Source of the DNA: Talaromyces rugulosus
Taxonomy: Eukaryota > Ascomycota > Eurotiomycetes > Eurotiales > Trichocomaceae
DNA length: 64,000 nt
Assembly (NCBI RefSeq): GCF_013368755.1
Contig: NC_049563.1
Coordinates: forward strand, 4,340,001-4,404,000
Direction of reading: 5' to 3'
In this document: one piece after another, positions 35,611 through 46,548 of the stretch
Position numbering within the stretch: the first letter of the stretch is position 1
How the letters are laid out: each line of letters starts with the position of its first letter
Made by a program: the position numbers and the translations under genes
Notes under the pieces: model-generated
Seen by the model: the letters and a program-made list of their open reading frames with translations, nothing else
What the model was told of the DNA's origin: nothing
Databases searched by the model: none

Positions 35611-38600
35611 TCAGGCAAGCCCCAACGCAGCAAACTTAAGCCTCCCTTCGAGTCGCCCACCAGCATTAAATCGCTCCAATCCTTCCGGCAAACGAAGTCG
35701 ACTGTCTTGCTGCTGCTCCTTTTCCTTCTGACTCTGAATTTCGCGCTGAAAGATAAACCACGTTAGATCCGTATTCCATGCCTCCATAGCTCGTATCGCA
35801 TCTTCGATAGCCTGCGTGTCTTCTTTGGGACGAAGAGTCGCAGATGATCCGCTATGGTAATGAGAATAGTAATACTGTGGGCCGGCGAACATGACAATCC
35901 ATTTCCCCAGGAATTCGCAAATCTCATCACCAGCCGATAACGGTAAACGGACATGTGCGAGTACGTTGATGAATAGCGAGAGCAAAGATCGCCAGAGTGT
36001 ATGATGGGGCGTAAAAGAGCGTGCGGTAGCCGAAGAAAGTGTCAGATCTGTGCTGGCTTGTTGTTGCGCTGTTGATGATTTTTGTATTTGTTGTTGGTGG
36101 TGCCGACGCTCGAGATTTCTTTCTGCGTCAGCTTGAACCTTGGGCCATACAGATAGGTATAAACGGCGCCAGCGGGGGTATTCTGTTTCCACACGCGACG
36201 CCATAAAGTCACCGGCGTGTTCGCAGATACTTGCTACGGCTGTGCAGGCCGCACTCGCCACAAAGGTTTCTTCTTTAACTTCCTCGCCGTCCAGTTTCTG
36301 AGTATCCGCCCGTGAAATTATATCTGTCGTAGATGTTGTAGTTGTAAGATTGGCAACTCCTGGGCTGGATGAAGGTAACGCAATCCGCATGCTCAAAGAT
36401 GGCCATATTTCGTTGACAAGGGGCAGGAACGACGTTTCATTTTGTGAAAGTACTGGGACCGCTTTGACGAGCAATGTCAGGATCGAGCGCCGAAGGAAAG
36501 GAGAAGGTGAGGAGAGATGTGGTGGGATGGACTTGACAATGTGCAAGAGAAGGTTATGTGGTTTGCTGAGCGGTTTCTCGGCGTCTTCAGGTTCTTTTGG
36601 GGCGGGTAAGGGTTCTTCAGAGTCATCTTCTGCGTCGAAATTGTCTTCGATAGAGCCCTCGTCCTCTTTGGGAAGCGGAGGTCCATCTAGCTCACGTGTC
36701 CATGGGCGATTCGGATGTGACTTGTGCTCTTCATCTGCCATAGAGTCTAGGTCCTCGATGTGTACACGCCGCTCTTTTTTCCGTACGAGATCCTGCACCA
36801 GTTGCGAAACTGTAAAAGGCTCGTACGCTTTCTTTCGGTGGTCGACATCGTGCTGCTCCCCGGTCTGGTTAATCAGCAACAAGCTAGGTTCTTTGACTCC
36901 CTCCTCAACGATTGCGGCAAGAGTCGAGTAGAGCAGCTCAACCAGTTTTGGATAGCCGTGGTACATGTCCACGATACCAAATATCGAGTCCACCAGATCG
37001 TCAAGATACGGAATGAGCCCGGCCCCTGACAGCTTGACCATCATTAAGAGAACCTGCGGTGGGTAGGGAGAGACGTCAAACGTGTTAAGCTTCAAAGCTA
37101 CTGAGTTGACAAGATAGTCGACATTTCCAATAACCATTGTGCGAGTGTCAGGGTAGCCGCAGGCCTTTGTGATTATATTCAAGCATGTCATGGCATGGTT
37201 CTGTAAGTTAGGGTTATTCGATGCCAGATACTGCAGCACGGGATATAGGGCTTCTATTAACTCTGTCCGAAATTCAAACCCCAGTTCCTGGGACTGCAAG
37301 GCAATAGCTTCTAATGCAAGAGCTGACACCCTCCAGTCCTTAGGCTCTGTTGATACTGACTCGTTCAAGACAGACAAGGAAACTGAGTATAGTTCCTCAA
37401 CCATGGTCACACGGGAGGAAAGTGATGTGGAGGAGTCAAATGTGAAGAAATCATCGATGCTACCGTTCACACCGGGCTTGAGAAATTGCAAAGACAGCCA
37501 GAGAGGTGCAATCATGCCGTCTCCAGATGCCTGATGGACACGGTTCATGACTAGTCTTGTTATCGTTTCACTAGACTGAGTTCCATTGAGCTTTCCAATC
37601 ATAGACATGAGGTCTATCAATGTTTTCTGTTGACTGCGATGCTCTAGAATAACTGGAGAGAAGGACTGTACAGTAACATCCCTCTCTACAACGGCAAGTT
37701 CCATGTTGCCACTTATAGCGGGGTCAACTGGCTGTGGCATTGACTTTGCAGATTGAACCACTGTTTCAACACTATCACAGAGTCCAGTCGCAATATTGTT
37801 TTCTAATATACTGGAGCTTGCTTGTACTTGTGAAAGGACCTGGAAAGCAGTGGATATTTGCTTGATAGCTCGTTGTTTGGCATCTTCGTCGTTGCCTTGT
37901 ATCGTTCGCTGAAACGACATAGTCCAGCTTTGAAGAAGATCTTTCAAAATGCCAACGACTTGAGGCTTAACCGTCGATAGGTGGAGGAGAGCAGAATATG
38001 CGTCACTTTGGCCATCGCTGGCATCGGTGTCCGCAAGTATCACGGTCGTTTCAACAAGCATTGATAGCGAGTCTTCTAAAGATTTCGTGCATTGTTCAAT
38101 TATTGTTAAACAGAGATGAAGAAGTGCTTTTTGCACTTCGGTTCGTTCATGGCGCCTTATCTGAATCACGTTTGCAAGCGCAAGCTTGATCTGACCAGTT
38201 GTTGCTTTGAGCCACGACTCGTCAAGCACGATTCTATCATTTGACTGGGGCGTTTCTGGTGTTGGTTGCGCCGCGTATGAGGCTTCGTCATTTAGGACTG
38301 CCCGCAATAGCTCTGTAAGCAACCGTAAAGACGTCTCAAGAAGCCTAAAACTCCTCCGCGCTTTGGTAGTCGGTTTCAGGATTTTAGTAAGAGTCGACAC
38401 CACACGAGGCATGATACTTGCTAGTACCACACGGTCAGTTACCCGAGTACAAAGAGCCTGTAAAGCCGACATGGCTGCTATTTGCACTGCATTCGATGGC
38501 CCTTCCGTGACACCTTCCAAGAGTAAATAAATGGTCTGGTCGAGGACAGTAGCAGTTCCGATCTCGTTAAAAATAGCTCTATCCGCAGCCGGGCCTTCAA

Positions 38601-39107
38601 GCATTTGGAAAATAGAATGCATGCAGTCGAAACTCGCAGATGAGAGCTCTTCCGAATCGGGTTTCAAACCCGCTTGTCCCCGATTTTGGGCAGGCGTTCC
38701 TCCGACCAACATGGTCAGGAGGATAAGCAATTGCTTGCCCATCTGAGGGGCCAGGGTATGCCGCCATGCTTTTCCTATGAGGATGGTAATACATCTCACG
38801 GCAAGTTCTAAACACCGTTGAGGAATAGTTTGAGCCTCGTTGAAGACCTGGGAAAGAGGGAAAAAGACATATTCGGCGAGCTTTGCATCGAGGGCCCCCT
38901 TATCCCCCAGTGGCCCAAGAACAGCATGCAGATGATCTAGGGCTCGTTGGACCTCGACATGTTCATCGGGATGCGTCTTGAATCTGAGTGCTGCTGAGCT
39001 GAGCGCAACGCACGCGGGGCGGAGCTTGGACAATCAGATGATGGTGTTGTTGGTATGTGGAAGAGTCGACGCACCTTTGCAAAAGTCTCCTGTCTCTGCA
39101 CCTCCAT
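35611..39107 (-). CDS. tti1: Tti1, TELO2-interacting HEAT-repeat protein of the TTT complex
   Basis: Two exons: 39107-39075 encodes only MEVQRQETFAK, and after a 50-bp intron 39024-35611 continues LRPACVALSSAALRFK; 1,148 residues. Starting at the long frame's own first codon (a TTG) would lose this N-terminus. The protein is alpha-helical throughout, with HEAT-like repeats. An acidic linker near residues 815-865 (EDEGSIEDNFDAEDDSEE) precedes a C-terminal helical domain (SILTLLVKAVPVLSQNE, FLPLVNEIWPSL), the pattern of Tti1 proteins. Family knowledge: with Tel2 and Tti2 it assists maturation of PIKK kinases (Tor, Mec1, Tel1). It is divergent from the DNA ligase gene, sharing a 660-bp promoter with MluI boxes. 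Confidence 0.92.
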
Positions 39108-39416
39108 ATATCCTCTTTGTTCGCATTTATCCACAAACGCAATTATAAGTCATTTCCTTTCATCATCATGAAGTACAGCCGTTGATTTGTTAAGAAAACG
39201 GAAGGTGGTCGGCCTTTTCTGCCGGTCTTTCAAGGCGGTGTGGTTGAGATCCTACCGCCTTCAAACAAAGCCACCGATAAGACGCATGTGAATTCGCAAA
39301 CGATTATTCTAGATAAAAAATATTCTTGATCATTGAAAAGATTCGTGTTTTGCCTTAACATTCTGCATATTGACCGCGACCATTTCGACCTGGTAGTGCA
39401 TTTTCAACACGTTTAC

Positions 39417-39458
39417 CACGTGATAGTGCGGTACCAATTAACGCGTCACGTCACGCGT
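39417..39458. promoter_or_regulatory. E-box and two MluI cell-cycle boxes in the tti1/cdc9 promoter
   Basis: CACGTG at 39417-39422, then ACGCGT at 39441-39446 and again at 39453-39458, 12 bp apart. They lie about 310 bp upstream of the DNA ligase ATG and about 335 bp upstream of the tti1 ATG. Established knowledge: MCB (ACGCGT) is bound by MBF and drives G1/S expression of replication genes, including CDC9 in budding yeast. Function here is inferred. Confidence 0.6.
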
Positions 39459-39767
39459 CGCTACGGAGAGTTGCCTGCTCAGGCACCAGTCGACAGAAGA
39501 GCTCCAGTGAGGAAGAAGAGTCGGATTTTGTTCCTTGGATTCCCCCGCCCATAATTTCTCGGTCCATATTCTATGCTGCCAGTGCGGTTTTCTGCGCCGC
39601 ATTGGTCCCGAATACCAAGGAGATATTGCGCTCTTCCAAACAGCCAAAGCCTTTTCGTCACCCAGACTCGTCATATCAATACAGTTCAAGTGGCTGGTGT
39701 GATACCGAGGAATCAGTCCCGATCTGTTCTGTGCCGTTCATGGTGTCAAAGATCATCTATAGTAGTC

Positions 39768-42513
39768 ATGCCTGAGAAGAAATCAAGGCAAGCTACGCTG
39801 GGGTACGTCCGAGATTCGCAAACCACAATTGGGTGCGCTGCAATGAAATCACATGCCTTCCCCCACCCTGAGTACACAAGCTAATTTGTCTTGGAATGTC
39901 TATAGGAAGTTCTTTGGTTCTGGAGCCGCTCAAGAGTCCAATGGCGCGCCTAAGCGACAAACAACATTATCCTTCTCCAACGGCAATAAAGGGAAAGATG
40001 CATCAAAGACGGAAAAGGCCGAGGCTGAACAGGAAGGCAACGAGGCGGATGTCGATAACACGGAATTAAAAGACGAGGTCTCGGTTTCGCCCTCCAACGG
40101 AGTAAAGAGGGATCAGGAAGTAGTGGCCGATGAAAATTCCGACTCGGACATCCAACCTGCTACTAAGAGACGGAGGAAGACCACCAAAAGCCCGGAACGC
40201 AAGAAATCCGCGAAAGGGACATCAGTCGACGCTGCATCTCCCCCCAAACCCGTCAAGAAAGCGTCTGGTGAAGAGACTCCAATTGCAGAAGATGCCGCCG
40301 AACCTGCCGAGGAGGTGTCCGCGAGCGAAGAAGAGGATGAAAGGCCCGAAGTCAAAAAACAGCAGATAGAAAAGGTTCGCGCCACCTTAGAAAGCTCCGG
40401 TAACGACCCTTATCCGGACTGGAAAGCTGGGGAGCCTGTTCCGTATGCTGCTCTATGTACAACCTTCTCCCTCATTGAAATGACCACAAAGCGTCTTGTC
40501 ATTTCAGCGCATGCGTCTCTCTTCCTCAACCAAGTTCTCCGACTCACTCCTGGAGACTTCCTGCCAACCGTACAATTGATGATCAACAAATTGGCGGCCG
40601 ACTATGCTGGTATTGAGCTCGGTATCGGCGAGTCTCTGATTATGAAAGCCATTGGAGAGACTACCGGTCGAAGTCTGGCGGTTATCAAAGCCGATCAGCA
40701 TGAAATTGGTGACTTGGGATTAGTTGCGGCTAAGAGTAGATCGAACCAGCCCACGATGTTCAAGCCGAAACCTCTGACTGTCAGAGGTGTTCACGAAGGG
40801 CTTTTGACGATAGCAAAAGTCCAAGGTCACGGATCTCAAGATAAGAAAATTTCTGGGATCAAGAAGCTTCTGTCTGCAGCTGATGCTGCCACTGCCGGCA
40901 AGGGTAGCAAGGGAGTGGACATTACCAAGGACAAGGGAGGGCCCAGCGAAGCAAAATTCCTTGTTAGATTTTTGGAAGGAAAATTGAGACTGGGGTTAGC
41001 TGAAAGGACGGTTTTGGTTTCTATTGCACAAGCAGTGGTTGCCTATGAAGCCGCCCTCAAGGGGGAGAAAGCTCCCAGCACCGAACAGCTATCACAGGGA
41101 GAAGCAGTGCTCAAACAGACCTACAGCGAACTGCCTTCGTATGAAGTTATTATTCCAGCTATGCTGGAGCATGGGATTCTCAACCTTCCCAGGGAGTGCA
41201 AATTGCAACCCGGAGTCCCTCTTAAGCCCATGTTGGCAAAACCTACGAAATCGATTACTGAAGTCCTCGACCGATTCGAGGGCAAAGACTTTACTTGCGA
41301 GTACAAATATGACGGGGAACGGGCTCAAATCCACTACGCCGCACCAGACTCGGTTCATCAATACCCCAATGCCACGGCAACTTTGCAGAAAGATTCCAAG
41401 GGACTCAGCTCAATCTTTTCACGAAACTCGGAAGATTTGTCAAAGAAGTATCCAGACATCCTCGCGAAGCTGAACACATGGATCAAACCAGATGTTTCAA
41501 GCTTTGTTCTGGACTGCGAAACTGTCGCCTGGGATGTCCAAGAGAAAAAGGTTCTCCCTTTCCAGCAGTTGATGACTCGCAAGAGAAAGGATGTGAAGGC
41601 AGAAGATGTCAAAGTCAAGGTTTGTGTCTTTGCGTTTGACCTCCTTTTCTTGAATGGCGAACCCACGGTCAAGAAGAGCCTGCGCGAACGACGTCAGCTT
41701 CTCCACGATTCTTTTCAACAAACTGAAGGAGAGTTTGCCTTTGCCCAGCATGGAAACACCAACGATCTGGAGGAAATTCAACTTTTGTTGGATGAAAGCG
41801 TCAAAGCATCATGTGAGGGACTGATGGTGAAGATGTTAGACACCGAGGAAAGTGGCTATGAGCCTAGCAAACGAAGCCGAAATTGGCTCAAGGTCCGTAT
41901 ACCCTTTTTTTTTTTTAAGCTGTGATTATATCTAATAATGTTTTAGGTCAAAAAGGACTATCTCGCCGGCCTCGGTGACTCTCTAGACCTGGTCGTTTTA
42001 GGAGCGTATTTCGGCCGCGGAAAACGTACATCGGTATATGGCGCTTTCCTCCTTGCAGCGTATAATTCCAGCAAGCAAACATTTGAAACTGTCTGTAACA
42101 TTGGAACCGGATTCTCCGAAGCCGTACTGGAGGAACTCCACAAGGAACTCTCCCCTCTTGCCATCGACCGGCCCAAACCGTTTTACGAGCACTCCAGCGT
42201 ACCCAAGGACCAGCCAGACGTCTGGTTCGAGCCACGGCTCGTATGGGAAGTAAAAGCAGCAGACCTCACGCTCAGCCCACGCTACAAAGCCGCCGCCGAT
42301 GAAGTCGTGGGAACCACGGGGGGTAGTGGTGGTGGTGGTGGTGCCGGCAAAGGCATCTCCCTACGTTTCCCACGCTACATCAAGGCCCGAGATGATAAAA
42401 AGCCCGAGGAAGCAACCACTACTCGCGCGGTTGCAGAAATGTATCGCAAGCAGGAAGCTGTTGCAAAGGAAAATTCTGGGAAAAAGGGGGTTGACGATGA
42501 TTTTGAATATTGA
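39768..42513 (+). CDS. cdc9: ATP-dependent DNA ligase I
   Basis: Three exons: 39768-39802, 39906-41892 and 41947-42513; 862 residues. The N-terminus MPEKKSRQATLGKFFG contains a PCNA-binding PIP box (QATLGKFF) that is assembled across intron 1. A Lys/Glu/Ser-rich disordered region to about residue 165 follows, with nuclear-localisation-like RRRK. Then come the DNA-binding domain, the adenylation domain with active-site Lys in CEYKYDGERAQIHY (motif I), DCETVAWD, FAFDLLFLNGE, EGLMVKML and NWLKVKKDYL (motif V, joined across intron 2), and the OB domain ending SLRFPRYIKARDDKKPE (motif VI). A Gly run (TGGSGGGGGAGKG) sits just before motif VI. Nuclear; joins Okazaki fragments and completes excision repair. 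The start gives the family's PIP box, which supports it. Confidence 0.96.
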
Positions 42514-42926
42514 CCTGTTTTTTCCGTTGAACTTTGTACGGCTTTGGAAACATGGTGTTTTCGAGCTGGCGTTTTCCTTGGGTTCGATGTTTCTTGGGGC
42601 ATATTGTATAGTGGTAGTACATGTAGCTTTGGTGTGTTTAAATACCAGTATACTTGAATGGTTAAGAAATATGTATTTAATAATATAAATTAGCATCGCC
42701 ACAAGAGTCAGCGACTGTCTATTTTCATGAACAACAACAGCATAGAAGAGAAAAACAATAGAAAATCAATTCATCCATATCGTACCAACACCATCGCACT
42801 TAATCAAGCCCAGAAAGAGGAGGGGGGAAAATAACACCATTCCCAACTACGCCGAGTAGAAGAGTCGCAAATATGCATACCAAAAAAAAAAAAAAAAAGT
42901 TGAAGAAAAAAAGACGATTATTACTA
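42514..42926. other. Convergent intergenic region cdc9 / ceg1
   Basis: AT-rich with a 16-17 base A run near 42883. Holds the 3' ends of two convergent genes; nothing else. Confidence 0.6.
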
Positions 42927-44189
42927 CTACTCCTCAAATTTCCTCTTCACACCAGTCCCATTCCCGTTGCCATTCGGCACCGGAACTCCAGTAGCAGTTG
43001 GTCTTCGGTCTGCAGCAGCAACTGCACTACTGCCTGATTCCAGCGCCTGACGCTTTTTCCATGCAGTTTTGATAGCCGGCGCGGCACGGATGAGATCGTC
43101 CTCGGTGACGCGATCCTGGATCGACTCGAGAACTTTTTCGACAGTGGAGATGTGATTTGCGTCCTTTTTATCGTCGCGGAGGCGCATGTACCGCCAGCGC
43201 GTCTGGTCGTCTTGGTAGCACTCGACGATGGTGTCGTCCAGCGGAATCTGCAGGGCTTTCAGGGACTCCCATTCTGGGCTTGTGATGAACATTTCGCCAA
43301 ACAAGCGGTAGTCGGCGTTGTTATACATGACGAAAAGATGAAATATGGGCATGGCGTCGTAATCGTAATACGGCTCAACGACACCCTCGGCCTCGTCGTC
43401 TGTATCTGGCTCTAACAGCGGGAATTCAAGGCGCATGCGAAAGTCGATTGTATTCTCGGCGGGCGGTTTCCATTTGAGAATGTGCTCGTCGGTGCCGATT
43501 TTATAAGGGGTGCTCCGACACGTAAAGATAAGCCCATCATTGCCGTGGATTTTCTTCACTTTGGGGATGATCTCGCGAAACATCATTTCAATGCCGTAGC
43601 TCACCTGGGTTGATTTGTCCTCGACGGCGAACACGCGGTGTTTTTTTTCTTCGGGGAAGCGCTTGTACATGGCATTGTACGGCTTGAGGACTTTTTCTTT
43701 GAAATAGGCCAGGCGTTTGTCCAGCGTGCGGTGCATCAGGTTCGTGCCGTCGAGGACCATGCAATCAAACACCAGGTATTTCAGCTGCGTGGTGCCGTCG
43801 TCATAGGTATCCTTGACCAGTTCCCCATCCACCAGCGTCTCGATATGAAAGGACTGATAAGTCTCATCATTCGGCATGGGGAAGTGCAAACCGGGAACAA
43901 ATCGATAGTCATTCTTGCGATCAATCAAATAGTGAATCTCGGGACTAGTCTCAGAATCCCCCTCTGCAAAGTACATCAAGCAGCGTAACCCATCTGTCTT
44001 TTCGCAGACGTAGTAGTCTTCCTTTTGTAATTCAACCAAGTGTTTTGCCGAGAAGGAGACGGGTTGTGCGCCGGGGAAGTTGAGGTTGTTGCGTTTTAGG
44101 AGATTGGCGACTTCGCGACGAAACTGGTCGGCGAGGACAGGGTCGGCTTTGATGCCGATTGCGTCGAGGTTGGGGACGCTATGTGCCAT
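42927..44189 (-). CDS. ceg1: mRNA guanylyltransferase (capping enzyme alpha subunit)
   Basis: Single exon, 420 residues. ATG at 44189 (MAHSVPNLDAIG) was chosen over the in-frame upstream extension, which is Arg/Lys-rich leader-like sequence. Nucleotidyltransferase motifs: active-site Lys in CEKTDGLRCLMY (KxDG, about residue 65), LIDRKNDYRFVPG (motif III-like), HIETLVDGELV, KYLVFDCMVLDG, DGLIFTCRSTPYKIGTDEHILKWKP (motifs IV-V), and a C-terminal OB fold with WRYMRLRDDKKDANH (motif VI region). Nuclear; forms a covalent GMP-lysine intermediate and transfers GMP to 5'-diphosphate RNA, working with a separate RNA triphosphatase and the polymerase II tail. The disordered tail is Ala/Gly/Asn-rich, ending in the basic KRKFEE. 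Confidence 0.96.
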   Translation of the reverse strand: MAHSVPNLDAIGIKADPVLADQFRREVANLLKRNNLNFPGAQPVSFSAKHLVELQKEDYYVCEKTDGLRCLMYFAEGDSETSPEIHYLIDRKNDYRFVPGLHFPMPNDETYQSFHIETLVDGELVKDTYDDGTTQLKYLVFDCMVLDGTNLMHRTLDKRLAYFKEKVLKPYNAMYKRFPEEKKHRVFAVEDKSTQVSYGIEMMFREIIPKVKKIHGNDGLIFTCRSTPYKIGTDEHILKWKPPAENTIDFRMRLEFPLLEPDTDDEAEGVVEPYYDYDAMPIFHLFVMYNNADYRLFGEMFITSPEWESLKALQIPLDDTIVECYQDDQTRWRYMRLRDDKKDANHISTVEKVLESIQDRVTEDDLIRAAPAIKTAWKKRQALESGSSAVAAADRRPTATGVPVPNGNGNGTGVKRKFEE

Positions 44190-44771
44190 TTTTTTTTTAT
44201 TCCTCCCTTTCAATATATTTTGATCCTTTTGTGTTCTGCGCTCGCGTTTGTTCGTTTGTCTCGAGTCGAGCTCGGTTTCGTGCGCAAGGAGTGTCCGATG
44301 TGTTCGCAATGAGAGAGGTAAGCTGAAGTGGTTAATAAAAGGATTGAAAATTCATAACATGTTCGCTTTCACGAATCATCATGAAAGGAACTCGTGGCCG
44401 GAACGTTACAGCATCGAAACAGAAAGAAAGCTGAGGCGGCGTCGTGGAATTCAGGTCTGCCAGAGGCAGAATGTGGCACGTGCGGCGGACCCATGTGAAC
44501 TTTATGAAGCTTAATCACCTCTGGGCATATTGTCATTGGATTTATAAAGTGAACTTCAATGACTTCAACTAGTGAGAGAAAAGCGATTCTATTTCAGACT
44601 GACTGTGCAAATGTCTCATGTACGTGGATAATAATAAACCCAATCAACGCGTCAACGCCAGCAGTGTACAGCGGGTATCTCTTCATACTATCAGTCCCAA
44701 GCATTCCGATCCGTAACGCCATAATAACCATATACTACAAGGAAATGCAATAAATAAAAAAAGCAAGTCGG
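44190..44771. other. Intergenic region between ceg1 promoter and sgf73 3' end
   Basis: No gene supported; a small ORF at 44248-44514 lacks family resemblance. One ACGCGT hexamer near 44648 is isolated and far from the ceg1 start. Confidence 0.5.
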
Positions 44772-46217
44772 CTACGAGCCGGCCGCCACCGTCGTCTTCG
44801 AGGCAGGGGTATTGGAAGGGCGGTTGGTTGTTGTGGTTTGTGTGGTTGTTGGTTTCTTGAGGTGGTCGCCAGACGTCGCCTCGGGCAATGCTGGCGCTGT
44901 CATGGTCGTAGGACTTTCGGTCTGAAAAAGCCCAATGGAGTCGCCATTTGGTTGGCTTGTAGAGAAAATTCCGCCGCCGCGAGCGCTCCCGAGCACATTG
45001 GACAGCATCTCCTTCATGCGCACGTAGTGGTATTTCTTGCGGGTTGGCACGAGGGTGTGAGTAACGAGCGGTGCCGGGCGTGAGAGTGATATAGCGGCCA
45101 TGACAGCGTCGCGCTCTTCGTCCGAGTCGACGGGACCGTTGGTCTCGAATTCGTCTTGCAGGGGGGCGTTTGCATCAATTGCGGCTTCTTGGAGGTTGTT
45201 AGCATGCACGAAAGACAGAAAACAAAAGACAGAAATGAAAGTGAACTGACTTTGTTGGCGAGCCTGGTTCTTCTTCTGATACATTTGCAGCAGCATATCA
45301 TATGGAAGCGTGCGTCCAGGGACAGCACGCTTTGCGCCCATCGAGTGGCTCTTGCACGTAAGCGACCTGGCGCACTGGGCACCATTTGGCAGAGTGACAC
45401 CACACTGCTTCTCGACATCGACGGGGCCCTTTGGCTTGGGCACTTTTGGTTTTGGTTCTTCCTTCTTTTTCTTCTTCTTGGGCTCTTTGCTGTTTGTTTC
45501 TTTTTCATCGTCGCCGTCGGCCTTGCGTTTCTTGCCCTTTTTCGGTCCCTCGCCATCAGCCATGCCCTTGACGGCGCTCTTTTTGGCGCTCTTTTGCCCG
45601 CCGACAATGCCGTCTTCCTCCTTGTCGTCGTTGTCATCGGCGTCCTTGTCAACAACCTTGGCCTGCTGGTTCTTGGCGTCGCGAGCCTCCTTTTTGCGTC
45701 GCGCTTTCTCTTGTTTTGCCCTTAGACACCCTCGGATATGTTCCGCTGCTGTCTGTTTCAATTGCGGCCGTTTGCAGTGCTTGCAAATGACGGTTTCCAG
45801 CTCGTCTTCGCGCGGTTTTCCAGACGGGAAGGCGGCCAGCGTCTTTGCGTCCATTTCGGGGAGAACGGGGGTGCCACCTGGGGATCCGGGGTCTGCATTT
45901 TTTAATATTTTATTAGTTTTTATTCATAAAGCAACTCAACAAAAGTATGCGATAAAAGTAAATGGGGGGGTGTGTGTACCTTCGGCCTTGCCGCCGGTCT
46001 TGGCGCCGCCCTTGCCAGACGACGCCTGCTTCTTCAGCTTGATCTTGCCCGGCTTGGTATCCTTGTCAGAGAACTTGTAGCCCGACGCGTCGACCAGGTT
46101 GCTTGCGTTTGAGGACACGGACGAGGCTGTTTTGGTCAGTATTTTTCTTTTCTTTTCCTATCGCAAATGAGAGAGCGAAAACGAACCTCGGCCTGCAGCT
46201 CCGTTGGTCGTCGCCAT
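44772..46217 (-). CDS. sgf73: SAGA complex subunit Sgf73 (SCA7 domain, ataxin-7 family)
   Basis: Four exons: 46217-46187, 46126-45980, 45892-45251 and 45187-44772; 411 residues. The N-terminal zinc finger is ICKHCKRPQLKQTAAEHIRGCL (C2HC, around residue 93), followed by a long Lys/Asp/Glu-rich basic linker with KKKKKKEEPKPK. The SCA7 domain is CGVTLPNGAQCARSLTCKSHS then RAVPGRTLPYDMLLQMYQ. The tail carries ISLSRPAPLVTHTLVPTRKKYHY and a Thr-rich end. Family knowledge: Sgf73 anchors the deubiquitination module (Ubp8, Sgf11, Sus1) to SAGA and is nuclear. The third intron (45188-45250, 63 bp) is a multiple of three without stops; retention would insert 21 mostly hydrophobic residues. A CTAAC branch point supports splicing. 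Confidence 0.93.
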
Positions 46218-46489
46218 GGTCGCGTTGGGGACGGGTTCAAGGTTGAACAGGAGGCTGTCTGTATGTTGGCAAGGTTTTATTGTAGACGATGTATATATCC
46301 TGCCCGCTTGTTGATAATTTCTTGTCTCAAGTTATAATTAACGCGAATGAATAAAATGTTGAAAGTTTGATGCGTGATCAGAATACGTCCGGGGAAGCGG
46401 ATCCGGCCCCTCGGGCTGAAACGGGTCACGTGCAGTGCAGTACATTCCCATATTTTTTTTACACTTGAGATGAATATTATTTACATGTC

Positions 46490-46522
<33 letters not shown>

Positions 46523-46548
46523 TGTACAAAAATGATACAGATAGTACA
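46218..46548. other. Intergenic region with (AT)n tract, sgf73 promoter / cem1 3' end
   Basis: The sgf73 promoter lies at the right and the cem1 3' end at the left. An (AT)n(GTAT)n microsatellite covers about 46492-46521. No gene. Confidence 0.6.

Noticed and set aside
44645..44655. Single ACGCGT as a cell-cycle box for ceg1 or sgf73
   Set aside because: It is isolated, about 460 bp from the ceg1 start and on the 3' side of sgf73; one hexamer is expected by chance.
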